From CAZPAH01 sp964584495 (lineage in GTDB: Bacteria; Krumholzibacteriota; Krumholzibacteriia; Krumholzibacteriales; Krumholzibacteriaceae): a stretch of DNA of 37,579 bases. The translations under genes were made by a program, and so were the position numbers. The stretch's first letter is position 1; each line of letters starts with the position of its first letter. Location: the NCBI GenBank assembly GCA_964584495.1, contig CAZPAH010000011.1, forward strand, positions 1 to 37,579, in the 5' to 3' direction. The notes under the pieces are model-generated. The model was not told where the DNA came from. It did no database searches and saw only the letters and a program-made list of their open reading frames with translations. Shown here in pieces: positions 8,195-16,762 of the stretch.

Positions 8195-8200
8195 AGGGGG
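8195..8200 (+). promoter_or_regulatory. Ribosome-binding site deciding the ammonia-lyase start
   Basis: AGGGGG lies five bases before GTG at 8206, whereas the ATG at 8140 has no such site. Starting at 8206 also aligns the catalytic residues with textbook histidine ammonia-lyase numbering. Confidence 0.7.
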
Positions 8201-8205
8201 TAAAA

Positions 8206-9729
8206 GTGGCTGTAACTCTGGATGGATCCGGACTGACTGTCGAAAAGCTTGTCAGGATAGCGAGATATAACGAAAAGGTGGAACTTTCCAAGGAGGCGGT
8301 CGACCGGATCAAGGTCTGCCGGGCGATGCTCGAGAAGAAGATAGAGGCCCACGAGATAATGTACGGAGTCAATACGGGCATCGGGGAGTTCTCCGAGGTT
8401 GTTCTGGATGACGATCAAGTACGGGATTTTCAGAGATACCTTATTTACAACCACGCAGCGGGGATAGGCGATCCGGCTCCCATTGAGTACGTGCGGGGAG
8501 CCATCGCAGGCCGCATAAACGTTCACGCCCACGGCAATTCCGGAGGCCGCCCAGAGATCACCCTCACCCTGGTCGAGATGCTCAACAAGGGTTTGACCCC
8601 CTTCGTATGCCAGAAAGGCTCGGTCGGCGCGTGCGGCGACCTCGCTCCTATGTCGCAGGTGGCCCTCCTGCTGCTCGGCGAGGGGAAAGCATACTACAAG
8701 GGCGAGCTTCTAGACGGCGAGACGGCTATGAAGAAAGCCGGCATAGCGGTGCCGGGACTCGAGGCGCGCGACGGACTCGCCACGATAAACGGCTCTAACC
8801 TCCTGACTGCGATGAGCGCCATTCTCCTGTACGATGCGAACAGGTGGCTCAAGCAGGCGGAGATAGCCGCAGCAATGACGCTCGAAGCCCTCAAGGCGAA
8901 CATGAAACCTTACAGCCCGCAACTTCACGAGGCCCGAGGCTTCGCCGGGGCCCAGCGCACCGCTTCGGCCATCCGCAGGATGGTCGAGGGAGGAGACCTC
9001 GCCGAGGGCAGGCTCAAATGCAAGGTGCAGGACGCCTACTCCATGCGGTCGACCCCGCAGGTGATCGGGGCCGCTCATGACACGCTCGCCTTCGCGAAAT
9101 CACAGGTCGAGATCGAGCTGAACGGCGTCGGCGACAACCCGGTATTCTTCCCCGATGAGAACCTTCAGCTTTCCGGCGCCAATTTTCAGGGGACACCGGT
9201 ATCCCTGCCGATGGACATGGTGGGCGCCGCCATAACGATGGTAAGCGTGATGTCGGAGAGAAGGATGAACCGGCTCAACCATCCCGCCCTTAACGTCGGG
9301 CTTCCGGCATTCTTGACTAAAGGAGCCGGAATGTTCTCCGGGCTGATGCTCAGCCAGTACACGGCCGACATGCAGATCGTCGAGCAGAGGATTCTCTCGA
9401 TGCCCGCCTCGATCCAATCGATACCGGCTGCGGCCGACCAGGAAGATTTCGTTTCGATGGGCATGAACACCGCGATAAAGAACTTCCAAATCTTCGATAA
9501 CGCCTGCGGAGTTCTCGGCATCGAGTTTATGGCCGCCGCTCAAGCCCTCGATTTCCGCGATTTTACTTTCGGGAAGGGCGTGACAAAGGCGAAAGAGGTT
9601 ATCCGGCGTCACGTGGAATTCCTCGACATCGACAGGCCCCTCTACCCCGATCACACAAGGATGAAGGAGCTCGTGAGATCTTGCGAGATACTTGAAGAGG
9701 TCGAGAAAGAGATCGGCGACCTGGGGTGA
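8206..9729 (+). CDS. HAL/PAL-family aromatic amino acid ammonia-lyase with Ala-Cys-Gly MIO triad
   Basis: It would remove ammonia from an aromatic amino acid (urocanate from histidine if a true HAL) using an autocatalytic MIO cofactor. From the GTG start it is 507 residues, the usual length. Key positions fall on or near Pseudomonas HAL numbering: Tyr53 (YGVNTGIG), His83, the MIO loop at 142-144, Asn195 (INGSN), Tyr278 and Arg281 (QDAYSMRSTPQ), and Glu413 (QEDFVSM). The MIO triad is Ala-Cys-Gly instead of Ala-Ser-Gly. The two selectivity residues are Asn82-His83, where HAL usually has Ser-His. QED is followed by Phe rather than His. No hutU, hutI or hutG is near, so a histidine-degradation role is not supported by context. 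HAL-like by overall similarity; the substrate is open. Confidence 0.85.
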   Translation: MAVTLDGSGLTVEKLVRIARYNEKVELSKEAVDRIKVCRAMLEKKIEAHEIMYGVNTGIGEFSEVVLDDDQVRDFQRYLIYNHAAGIGDPAPIEYVRGAIAGRINVHAHGNSGGRPEITLTLVEMLNKGLTPFVCQKGSVGACGDLAPMSQVALLLLGEGKAYYKGELLDGETAMKKAGIAVPGLEARDGLATINGSNLLTAMSAILLYDANRWLKQAEIAAAMTLEALKANMKPYSPQLHEARGFAGAQRTASAIRRMVEGGDLAEGRLKCKVQDAYSMRSTPQVIGAAHDTLAFAKSQVEIELNGVGDNPVFFPDENLQLSGANFQGTPVSLPMDMVGAAITMVSVMSERRMNRLNHPALNVGLPAFLTKGAGMFSGLMLSQYTADMQIVEQRILSMPASIQSIPAAADQEDFVSMGMNTAIKNFQIFDNACGVLGIEFMAAAQALDFRDFTFGKGVTKAKEVIRRHVEFLDIDRPLYPDHTRMKELVRSCEILEEVEKEIGDLG

Positions 9730-9837
9730 CAATCCTGCCCGGTCGCTCCCGCGGCGGCGGCGCCGAGCGGAATAAAGCATCGATTTGCTTTTCGAGCAGT
9801 AAGGGGTCCCGATACCGGGCGGACTCGATATAAGGGG

Positions 9838-10815
9838 TCAGTACTCGTTCGTGATATCCCCTATTATATTCTCCAGAATGTTCTCGAGGGTTACGATCCC
9901 GACCGCCCTGCCCCCATCTACAACGACGGCGAAATGGTTCGGATCGTCCTTCATCCTGACGAGAAGCCGCTCGGCGTACTCATCGATCCCGGCGAAGAAG
10001 GCGGGGTGCATGACGGTGGCCAGCCTCTCTCCACCGTCGAGTCCCAGCAGATCGAAGAGCGAGATGATCCCGACGACCCTGCCGTCATGCGGAGAGATCA
10101 GCGGAAAACGCGAAAATGTATGCTTGTTCGCCTCCGCTATCACCTCATCGACCGAAGCCGTCACGGGAAAGGAGACAACATCTTCCATGGGGATCATCAA
10201 ATCGCCCACGCGGACTACCCCGAACTGGAACACGCGGTCGATCATCCTTCTTTCCCTCTCCTCGGCTGTCCCCCCGACCCTGCCGCGGGAGTACAGGTAT
10301 ATCAACTCCTCCCTCGTCGAAAGGATACTGTGGCTTCTCTCGCCCGAAGATGTGAATCTCGTCAGCATTCGCGCCAGATAGGTCGTCGGCAGGACAAGCG
10401 GCCAGAGGATGTACTCCATCAACCTCAGAAGTGGGGCGACGAGCAACGAGATCCTGTCCGCATGATACAGATAGGCCGATTTGGGGATTACCTCGCCGAA
10501 GACAAGCAACAGGGGTGTCATAATGAAAGTGGCGGCGACGGCTCCCGAATTTCCGGCAAGCCGAACGGCGAGAGCCGTCGCCGTCGCCGTGCAGACGACC
10601 ACTGCCAGGTTAGTCCCCACGAGGACCAGGCTGAAGAATCCCTCCGGCGATCCAACCAACCGCTCGAGATAACGCGCCCTCCAGGAACGGCGCTTGGCCT
10701 TGTTTCTCAGCTTGACCTTGCTGCAGGCAACAAGGGCCGTCTCCGAACCGGCGAAGAACCCCACCAGCAGAATCGACAGGACGATCAGTATAATCGAATC
10801 AATCGAGTTCATCAT
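9838..10815 (-). CDS. CNNM/CorC-type membrane protein, short form without CorC_HlyC domain
   Basis: A 325-residue inner-membrane protein of the hemolysin-like CNNM family, linked to magnesium or cobalt efflux. The N-terminal DUF21 domain has four hydrophobic segments with FFAGSETALVACS and FGEVIPKSAYL, both typical. Two CBS motifs follow (about 210-255 with VVGIISLFDLLG, and 270-320 with AVGIVTLENILENIIGD). It stops just after the second CBS motif, so the C-terminal CorC_HlyC domain present in its upstream neighbour is absent. It overlaps the upstream gene by 17 bases and is co-transcribed with it. Two such proteins side by side might form a heterodimer, since the family works as dimers; that is inference. 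Confidence 0.88.
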   Translation of the reverse strand: MMNSIDSIILIVLSILLVGFFAGSETALVACSKVKLRNKAKRRSWRARYLERLVGSPEGFFSLVLVGTNLAVVVCTATATALAVRLAGNSGAVAATFIMTPLLLVFGEVIPKSAYLYHADRISLLVAPLLRLMEYILWPLVLPTTYLARMLTRFTSSGERSHSILSTREELIYLYSRGRVGGTAEERERRMIDRVFQFGVVRVGDLMIPMEDVVSFPVTASVDEVIAEANKHTFSRFPLISPHDGRVVGIISLFDLLGLDGGERLATVMHPAFFAGIDEYAERLLVRMKDDPNHFAVVVDGGRAVGIVTLENILENIIGDITNEY

Positions 10816-12085
10816 CTTTCCGTTCGCCCGGGATCCTCTCGATCCCGATCTTGTTCACTCTCGTGCGGTCGGCCGATATGACCAGGAATCTTAGATTCCC
10901 AAGGACGAATGTCTCGCCTTCCCTCGGGATCTTGCCGATCATTTCCGTAAGATATCCCGCCGCCGTCTCTACCTCCTCGGAGTCCAGCTCGGTACCGAAT
11001 ATCGAGTTTATATCCTCCAGCCTCATCGTCCCCTCCACCACTATCCTGTTCTCGCTCGTAATATTGTATTCCTTGACGAACGGCTCTCGCCTGTCCCTTA
11101 TCTCCCCGAAGATCTCCTCGAGAATATCTTCCAAAGTGACCATTCCGGTGTACGATCCATGCTCGTCTATGACGATCACGACATGCTGTCCCGCCGAGAT
11201 CAGCTCGCCGAGCAGGTCCCTTATCAGCTTGCTCTCGGGGACGAAGATCACCTCACGCATGATATCGCGCAACTCTATCCTCTCGTCCCTGGAATAGCGT
11301 AGCATCTCTTTGGCGAGGAGTATCCCCACTATCCTGTCGGGTGAAGCCTCGTAAAGAGGAATTCTTGAATAGCCGCGGCTCCTCACCTGGATCACAGCTT
11401 CCTGCAGGCTGGTCTCGACATCGAGAGAGAAGACCTCCCCGCGAGGCCTGAAGATTTCCTTTACCGTTGTTTCGGCGAAGAGAAACAGGTTCGTGAGAAC
11501 CTCCCTCTCGAACTCGTCGAAAAGACCGCTGCTGTGTCCCATCTCCACCGCCGTCGCCAGCTCGAACGAACCATACTCTTCCGACCTTTCTCCAAAAAGT
11601 GCACGGCTTTTCTCCACGGCGAAATCGGCGATCCAACCGAGAACAGTCCTGATCGGATAGAAGATTATCATGAAGAAACGCAGCAACGGGGCGATCGCGA
11701 CCGACAACGATCTGGCATGTTTCAAGGCGAGGCTTTTCGGGGTTATCTCCCCGAAGATCAGGATAAGGCAGGTCATCGTGATCATCGAGTATCCGACGCC
11801 TTTTTCCCCGAACAGCTTAATTGCGAGAACGGTGACGACGCTCGTGTTGGCGATATTCACCAGAAGGTTCCCGAAGAGTATCGTCACAAGCAGCATCCTC
11901 GGCTTCTCGAGCATCGAGGCTACCATTCCCTCGCGTCTCCCGCCTTTTTTCATCGCGGCGACGGCCGATCTGGAAAGAGAAAAAAGCGCCGTCTCGGAGC
12001 CTGAAAAGAAGGCGGAGAAAGCGAGCAGCAAGACAACCACTATCACCTGGGGGAGATTTTCACTGATCAACAAGGCGTGGCTCAC
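10799..12085 (-). CDS. CNNM/CorC-type membrane protein, full length
   Basis: A 428-residue member of the same family as the gene downstream, with the complete order: DUF21 membrane domain (about 1-190, with FFSGSETALFSLSR and FGEITPKSLALKHA), CBS pair (about 205-335, with IVGILLAKEML and YTGMVTLEDILEEIFGEI), and the C-terminal CorC_HlyC domain (about 350-420, with NRIVVEGTMRLEDIN and ETAAGYLTEMIGKIPREGE). Members of the family have been tied to divalent-cation export and tolerance. The family was once called 'hemolysin', but toxicity is not expected. It is the first gene of a two-gene unit. Confidence 0.9.
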   Translation of the reverse strand: MSHALLISENLPQVIVVVLLLAFSAFFSGSETALFSLSRSAVAAMKKGGRREGMVASMLEKPRMLLVTILFGNLLVNIANTSVVTVLAIKLFGEKGVGYSMITMTCLILIFGEITPKSLALKHARSLSVAIAPLLRFFMIIFYPIRTVLGWIADFAVEKSRALFGERSEEYGSFELATAVEMGHSSGLFDEFEREVLTNLFLFAETTVKEIFRPRGEVFSLDVETSLQEAVIQVRSRGYSRIPLYEASPDRIVGILLAKEMLRYSRDERIELRDIMREVIFVPESKLIRDLLGELISAGQHVVIVIDEHGSYTGMVTLEDILEEIFGEIRDRREPFVKEYNITSENRIVVEGTMRLEDINSIFGTELDSEEVETAAGYLTEMIGKIPREGETFVLGNLRFLVISADRTRVNKIGIERIPGERKDDELD

Positions 12086-12152
12086 AACCTTCGCGGGCCG
12101 GCATCAAGTCGATATCGGGTGATTTGCCGGCAACACACTGAATCTTCGAGGA

Positions 12153-12992
12153 TTAGTCGCCCAGCATTTCGCTGAAATTCTGCCTGGCGGCCTCGGCCTC
12201 CTCGCTTGCGGGATATTCCCTCACAAGACGCCTCACGACACCGGCCGCAAGATCCCTGTCCCCTATTTTGTCGTAAGATATTGCCATTCTCAACAGGGCC
12301 GCCGGCACCTTTTGACCCCGCGGGTACCCCTGTAGTATGGAAGAGAACTCCTTCAGGGCATCGAAATACTTCTCCTGTTCCATGAAGCATTCCCCCCTGA
12401 TGTACCTTACTTCCTGCTCCAGAGGGTGCCCTCCGTACTCTTCCAGGAACAGGACGGATTCATCTAGGGCTATCTGGTATTCCATCCTGCTGAAATCGAG
12501 ATAAACCTGCCTGAATATCTCCTCCGGCGAAGGAGGCCCAGCAGCCGGGACCGCGCCGGCGGAATCCGCTACCGATGACATCTCATCTACGGTGGCACCC
12601 GCTGAATCCGGCGATGAGACCTGCACCGCCTCTCTATCGGCGCCGATGCCCGTTTGAGAGTTTGCCGGAACCTTCTCCGGCACCGCGAGTTGGCCGCCCT
12701 GCTCGAGAAGCTCGAGCAGGGCGTTCATCTGGTCCTTCAACTCCTCGATGTCGATCTTGTTCTGCGCGTTGACACCGCGGGTATACTCCTGCTGTTCATT
12801 GAGTGACTTCTCGATCCAGTACAGGCGCCTCTGCAGCTTCATGTTCTCCGAAAGAAGGGAATCGACCTTCGAAGACGTCTCTATCGTCTCGCGAGGAGCC
12901 CTGAAGAACTTCTTTCCCCAACAACCCGCATCGAAGAGAACCGCTAGAAGAACGATGCAGGTCATCCCCTTGTAGAATCGATAAGTCAGCAT
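12153..12992 (-). CDS. cpoB: Tol-Pal associated TPR lipoprotein, CpoB/YbgF-like
   Basis: The last gene of the Tol-Pal unit. In Enterobacteria, CpoB coordinates outer-membrane constriction with septal peptidoglycan synthesis. From the ATG at 12992 it has a signal peptide ending in FDAGC, a coiled-coil of about residues 35-95 (KVDSLLSENMKLQRRL onward), a Ser/Ala/Pro-rich linker, and three C-terminal TPR repeats (about 155-275, e.g. MEQEKYFDALKEFSSIL). This is the standard CpoB order. The frame can be extended to GTG at 13040, but that would overlap pal by 40 bases and lose the signal peptide. The Asp at -3 of the lipobox is unusual, so lipidation is uncertain. Confidence 0.8.
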   Translation of the reverse strand: MLTYRFYKGMTCIVLLAVLFDAGCWGKKFFRAPRETIETSSKVDSLLSENMKLQRRLYWIEKSLNEQQEYTRGVNAQNKIDIEELKDQMNALLELLEQGGQLAVPEKVPANSQTGIGADREAVQVSSPDSAGATVDEMSSVADSAGAVPAAGPPSPEEIFRQVYLDFSRMEYQIALDESVLFLEEYGGHPLEQEVRYIRGECFMEQEKYFDALKEFSSILQGYPRGQKVPAALLRMAISYDKIGDRDLAAGVVRRLVREYPASEEAEAARQNFSEMLGD

Positions 12993-13000
12993 AACACCGT

Positions 13001-13522
13001 TTACCGGACTACCATATGCGCACGGCGGTTTTTCGCCCACGCCGCTTCGTTGTGCCCGGGATCAAAAGGCTTTTCCTCGCCGTAACTGATTATCGTCAAC
13101 CGTCCGGCGCCGACACCATAGGCGATATAGAAATCCATGACCGCCTTCGCGCGTTTCTCGCCCAGCGATAGGTTGTACTCGTTGGTTCCGCGCTCGTCGC
13201 AGTGTCCCTCGATGAGAAGGTTCGCATCGGGGTTTTCCATAAGCATATCGGCGTTGTCGGCAAGGATCTCCTTGTACATATCCTGAATGGTGAATTTATC
13301 GAACTCGAAGAATACGTCTTCGAGAACGGGCAGTTCTATTTCCTCGATTATTACAGGCTCTTCCTCGATCACCTCGATCTCCTCCGGGGGCGGTGGAGGC
13401 GGCACTTCCTCTACCGGTTCTACTTCCTCTATCGGCGGGGCCACACTCTTTTTGGCGCAAGCCGGAAAAATCATGATGAGCGAGAGCGCTAGTATCAGTA
13501 TCAACCAACCGTAACGCTTCAT
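13001..13522 (-). CDS. pal: Peptidoglycan-associated lipoprotein Pal
   Basis: An outer-membrane lipoprotein that binds peptidoglycan and TolB. The signal peptide ends in IFPAC (Cys22). A Pro/Glu-rich linker of about residues 30-65 (runs of EE, VEPVEEVPPPPPP) follows, then the OmpA_C domain (about 66-173) with DVFFEFDKFTI, LLIEGHCDERGTNEYNLSLGEKRA and NRRAHMVV. The Asp and Arg that bind meso-diaminopimelate in the family are present (CDERG, NLSLGEKRA). At 173 residues it is normal in size. It lies 154 bases from tolB and has a plausible promoter of its own in that gap. Confidence 0.93.
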   Translation of the reverse strand: MKRYGWLILILALSLIMIFPACAKKSVAPPIEEVEPVEEVPPPPPPEEIEVIEEEPVIIEEIELPVLEDVFFEFDKFTIQDMYKEILADNADMLMENPDANLLIEGHCDERGTNEYNLSLGEKRAKAVMDFYIAYGVGAGRLTIISYGEEKPFDPGHNEAAWAKNRRAHMVVR

Positions 13523-13587
13523 TTCAGGACACCTCCCAGTTTGAGCAGAATTACGAAAACCACCTTCCCTCTTAGACTCCAGCGGTT

Positions 13588-13616
13588 ATTCTAACTTCAA
13601 CCCGGAATAATGAAAA
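13588..13616 (-). promoter_or_regulatory. Candidate promoter of pal and cpoB
   Basis: TTTTCA, a 17-base spacer and TAGAAT in the 154-bp tolB-pal gap. It would allow pal to be made in excess of the other Tol proteins. Confidence 0.35.
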
Positions 13617-13676
13617 CAGTTATTTTACTTTTTTTCAGCCGCTCGGCGGTCGACTTCCGGCCCATCCTGCCCGACC

Positions 13677-14942
13677 CTATTCCTCCGCCAGGGGGGACCA
13701 CGAGGCCGATTCCCCCCTTGTCAGCCTTCTTTTGTGTCCCGATTCGATATCGATTATAACGATCCACGGCTCGCCCCCGAACCTGACCGTCGCCGCCATA
13801 TGCCTGCCGTCGGGGGCCCAACAGGGATCCTCGTAGCTGAGGTAATCCTCGAATACCGTCTCCTCCCAAAGTCCGTCGGGCGAAATCAGCTTAAGCCTGT
13901 AAAGCCACCCGTCCCTGCTCACATATGCGATCAGGTCCCCTCTAGGCGACCAGGCCGGAGATGTGTTGTACGAGCCGCTTCTCGTCAGGCGCCTCACGTT
14001 ACCTCCGTGGCTGTCCATCACGAATACCTGGGGCGATCTCGACCTGTCCGACACGAAGGCGATTTCCACGCCGTTCGGCGCCCAGGACGGCGAACAGTCT
14101 ATCGCCCGGTTTTTCGTCAGGCGCTCCATGATCTTTCCGGCCGAATCGGTAATATAAATCTCGCTGTTTCCCCTGACACTCAAGGTCATTACGATCTCGT
14201 CACGCCCCGCGTAATACCCGCCGGCGATATTGATCCCCTTTCTGTGGGATATATTCCTGCGCGTCCCCTCCGCCAGCTGCACCAGGTAACAGTCGGGATT
14301 GTCCCGCTTGTAGGAGGTGAAACAGAACCTGTCGCTGTCGAGCCAGACCGGCGAAACGATCAACTCGCCGTCTGTCAGCTTTCTCTCGTCGTAGCCGTCG
14401 TAATCGATCAGGAAGAGGCTCTTCAAATCGCCGTCCTTCCGCGTGAAAAGAAGCCTCGTCGTCGCCACGCCTCTCTCTCCGGCCAGGAAATACAATATCT
14501 CATCGCAGAGGTGATGGGCGATTGAGCGCCTGACCCTCCTCTGAAATCCGTACCTCTTGCTGAAGATCACCTCCCTGCTCGAATAATCGAGCAGCCTGGC
14601 CTCAAGAATGAAACCTTCACCGCCTATTTCGGGGATAACCGTTCCCTCGACTATCGCCGAGGCGGTTTTTCCGCCTGCAAGCGTATCCGCCCCCGCTTCG
14701 AAACGCAACGGTTCGAAGATACTAGTATAGGAAAGATCATTAACCAGTACGGAGGATATATATTCCGCCGTTTTACCCGCCACCTCCGATTCGGCCCGGA
14801 ATTCCCTGACGACAATAGGTATCGCGCCCCCTCCGGCTTTTTCGGTGCTCAGATGAATATCGGTCTGGGGAAACGCCGGGACCGCCGCGGCGAGCATCGC
14901 CACAAGTAGAAATGCCGTGAGAGATAAATGCGATCGATACAT
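13677..14942 (-). CDS. tolB: Tol-Pal system beta-propeller protein TolB
   Basis: A periplasmic protein linking Pal to the inner-membrane TolQRA complex. It has a signal peptide (MYRSHLSLTAFLLVAMLAAA), an N-terminal TolB_N domain of about residues 30-165 (IPIVVREF, TAEYISSVLVNDLSY), then WD40-like PD40 repeats. Each repeat shows the SPSWAPNG--IAFVSDR pattern, seen at CSPSWAPNGVEIAFVSDRS, TSPAWSPRGDLIAYVSR and EDPCWAPDGRHMAATV. The start chosen is ATG at 14942, which has AAGGA seven bases upstream and a clean signal peptide. The in-frame ATG at 15002 would overlap tolA. It lies 20 bases after tolA. Confidence 0.93.
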   Translation of the reverse strand: MYRSHLSLTAFLLVAMLAAAVPAFPQTDIHLSTEKAGGGAIPIVVREFRAESEVAGKTAEYISSVLVNDLSYTSIFEPLRFEAGADTLAGGKTASAIVEGTVIPEIGGEGFILEARLLDYSSREVIFSKRYGFQRRVRRSIAHHLCDEILYFLAGERGVATTRLLFTRKDGDLKSLFLIDYDGYDERKLTDGELIVSPVWLDSDRFCFTSYKRDNPDCYLVQLAEGTRRNISHRKGINIAGGYYAGRDEIVMTLSVRGNSEIYITDSAGKIMERLTKNRAIDCSPSWAPNGVEIAFVSDRSRSPQVFVMDSHGGNVRRLTRSGSYNTSPAWSPRGDLIAYVSRDGWLYRLKLISPDGLWEETVFEDYLSYEDPCWAPDGRHMAATVRFGGEPWIVIIDIESGHKRRLTRGESASWSPLAEE

Positions 14943-14962
14943 TTTCAATCCTTTTGCCAGGT

Positions 14963-15583
14963 TCAATCCTTCTGCAGGAATGTGAAATGAATTCCCAGCC
15001 ACGAATCGGAGAAACCCTTCGGCAGGGGCGGAAAAGGATCCGAGCTTCTGATCGCTTTCATGGCCGCCCTGTCGAAGTAGGCGTTTCCCGAGCCCGATTC
15101 GATCCTGAGGTCGGAAACCCTCCCTCTACGGTCAAGCTTGAAATAAACGGTGCACCTGATGCCTTCCCCCCGTCCCGACTGGGAGGAGAACCAGTTCTGG
15201 GAGACCTTTCTTTCGATGGCCGAAAGGTAGTACGAGAATGGGAACCGCGGCGCATCGACCGCCACCGACGTCTGTTCTCCTGCACCGGCGTTCATCGAAA
15301 CATCCATCGGTTTTTCCTCGGGAACCGGCTCGGGTTTCTTTTCGGGCTTCTTCTCAGGTTTTTTCTCTTTCGGTTTGGGCTTGGCGGGGGCCGGCTTTTT
15401 CTCCTCCTTCACTTCCACCTGCTTCGGGCTCTCCGGCTGGGCCTTGCCCACGATCGGCTGAAGTATCTTCACCGAGTAGATCTTCTGCGGTAGCCGCATC
15501 TCGGGAACCACCCTGAAAAGAAACAGCAGCGCCCAGAGCAGCGCAACATGCACCATCAAAGATATTAACAGGGACAGCCTCAT
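14963..15583 (-). CDS. tolA: TolA/TonB-family energy transducer
   Basis: An inner-membrane-anchored protein that transmits proton-motive energy from TolQR across the periplasm. It has one N-terminal transmembrane helix (about 3-24), a long Lys/Pro/Glu-rich spacer of about residues 50-95 with repeated KKPEKKPE units, and a C-terminal TonB-like domain (about 115-205) with RKVSQNWF, VYFKLDRRGRVSDLRI and AAMKAIRSSDPFPPLP. That last block is the TonB_C/TolA_C signature. The spacer is much shorter than in Escherichia TolA (206 residues in all), as is common outside Proteobacteria. Position between tolR and tolB supports tolA rather than tonB. Confidence 0.87.
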   Translation of the reverse strand: MRLSLLISLMVHVALLWALLFLFRVVPEMRLPQKIYSVKILQPIVGKAQPESPKQVEVKEEKKPAPAKPKPKEKKPEKKPEKKPEPVPEEKPMDVSMNAGAGEQTSVAVDAPRFPFSYYLSAIERKVSQNWFSSQSGRGEGIRCTVYFKLDRRGRVSDLRIESGSGNAYFDRAAMKAIRSSDPFPPLPKGFSDSWLGIHFTFLQKD

Positions 15584-15604
15584 CCCCCCGAACCCCCGCT
15601 GAAG

Positions 15605-16003
15605 TTACTTGGTTTCTTCCTGTTCGGCAATCAGCCCAAGGTCCTCGATCCCCATCATCTTCACGCGGGCAATCACCTTCATCACCTCTCCGTACCGGGT
15701 GTCCTTGTCGGCGCGCAGAAAAACCCTGGGAGGATTGGAATCGAGCGCTTTCCTCAGCTCGGCTGAGAAATCGTTCCACTCGACCCTGCTCTTGTCGATG
15801 AATATCTCTCCATCGCTGTTTACCGAAATCGTTATTCCTTCCTGTTCCTCAATGACCTTGGCCTCGGCCTTCGGCAGGTTCAGCCTGACCCCGGCTTGCA
15901 GAAATGGAGCGGTCAGCATGAAGACGATAAGTAGAACCATCATCACATCGACAAGATTCGTTATGTTTATGTCGGTCAGCGAACTGTAGTGCTTTCGCTT
16001 CAT
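15605..16003 (-). CDS. tolR: Biopolymer transporter TolR/ExbD
   Basis: The proton-channel partner of TolQ. It has 132 residues, one transmembrane helix near the N-terminus (about 16-35) carrying the essential Asp19 in NLVDVMMVLLIVFM, and a periplasmic ExbD fold with RLNLPKAEA, ISVNSDGEIFIDKSRV and VFLRADKDTRYGEVMKVI. All are standard. It sits 48 bases after tolQ and 21 bases before tolA. Confidence 0.93.
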   Translation of the reverse strand: MKRKHYSSLTDINITNLVDVMMVLLIVFMLTAPFLQAGVRLNLPKAEAKVIEEQEGITISVNSDGEIFIDKSRVEWNDFSAELRKALDSNPPRVFLRADKDTRYGEVMKVIARVKMMGIEDLGLIAEQEETK

Positions 16004-16051
16004 CCCGCCCTCCTTGTGCGAATCCCGGCCGCAGACCGGGCGGTTCCTTGG

Positions 16052-16762
16052 CTATTCACCGGCGGACGGATCGGTTCCGTCTCTCATCTCGGAATACCTT
16101 CTTTCCAGAAGGCGGGTACGCAGCCGGAGGGCGAACGAATAGATCCCGTCCTCCCTGCGGCGCACGACACGGATGATATAGTTGTATCCGATTACCGCGG
16201 GGATCGCCGCGGCCAATCCAAATATCGTCGTGATGAGGGCTTCCGCTATCCCGGGTCCGACGACATAAAGGTTCGCCGAGCCCCGCACGCCCATGCTTAA
16301 AAAGGAACTCATGATGCCCCAGACCGTCCCCAAAAGCCCCAGGAAAGGAGAGACGGTCGCTGTCGTTGAAAGGAAGATAAGGTAGGATTCCCAATCGGCC
16401 ACGAGCAATTCAATCTGGGAATCGAGAAACTTGTCGAGGTACGACATCTTCGGAAGCTCACCACTGGCGATCTCTTTCCTGACGTTTGAGACAAGCTGGG
16501 CTTCCGGGCTCTCGGGAAAAGCCGAGGCCTTTTCGGCAAGGACCTTCAGCGATCCTTCCCCGTCGAAAATTGCCTTGAATTTCTTGCTCTGTCCCGCCGC
16601 GCGTCTGAAAAACCTGAATTTTTCAACCATTATTGTCCACGAAACAACCGACAGAACGGCAAGAATGACGAGCACCGTCTTCGCCAGCGTACCGGCATGA
16701 GATATCAGCTGTGGAAAACTGTCTGCGATGAACATGAATACAGGCGACCCGTCGAACCCCAT
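16052..16762 (-). CDS. tolQ: MotA/TolQ/ExbB proton channel protein TolQ
   Basis: The first gene of the Tol-Pal unit, an inner-membrane proton-channel subunit with three transmembrane helices (about 12-38, 120-150 and 165-190). The signature TVSPFLGLLGTVWGIMSSF is followed by GPGIAEALITTIFGLAAAIPAVIGYN, diagnostic of TolQ/ExbB. AGGAGG lies six bases before the ATG at 16762; another in-frame ATG at 16768 touches that site directly and is less likely. A full tolQRAB-pal-cpoB order follows, which decides TolQ over ExbB. Confidence 0.93.
   Translation of the reverse strand: MGFDGSPVFMFIADSFPQLISHAGTLAKTVLVILAVLSVVSWTIMVEKFRFFRRAAGQSKKFKAIFDGEGSLKVLAEKASAFPESPEAQLVSNVRKEIASGELPKMSYLDKFLDSQIELLVADWESYLIFLSTTATVSPFLGLLGTVWGIMSSFLSMGVRGSANLYVVGPGIAEALITTIFGLAAAIPAVIGYNYIIRVVRRREDGIYSFALRLRTRLLERRYSEMRDGTDPSAGE

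Noticed and set aside
8140..8205. Upstream ATG start for the ammonia-lyase
   Set aside because: It would coincide with the predicted transcription start and lacks a ribosome-binding site, and the 22 extra residues shift the catalytic numbering; GTG 8206 is better.
9774..9792. AAAGCA/TGCTTT hairpin with TTTT after the ammonia-lyase
   Set aside because: A six-pair A/T-rich stem with only four Ts; too weak to call a terminator.
9934..10881. 315-codon open frame opposite the short CNNM gene
   Set aside because: An antisense shadow; Arg/Gln/Asp-rich nonsense composition and no start signal.
13634..13655. CCGC/GCGG hairpin near an A/T run between tolB and pal
   Set aside because: On the minus strand it is followed by A residues, not T, so it is not a terminator in the direction of transcription.
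13734..14525. 263-codon open frame on the plus strand opposite tolB
   Set aside because: An antisense shadow of tolB with high Arg/Pro composition and no domain.
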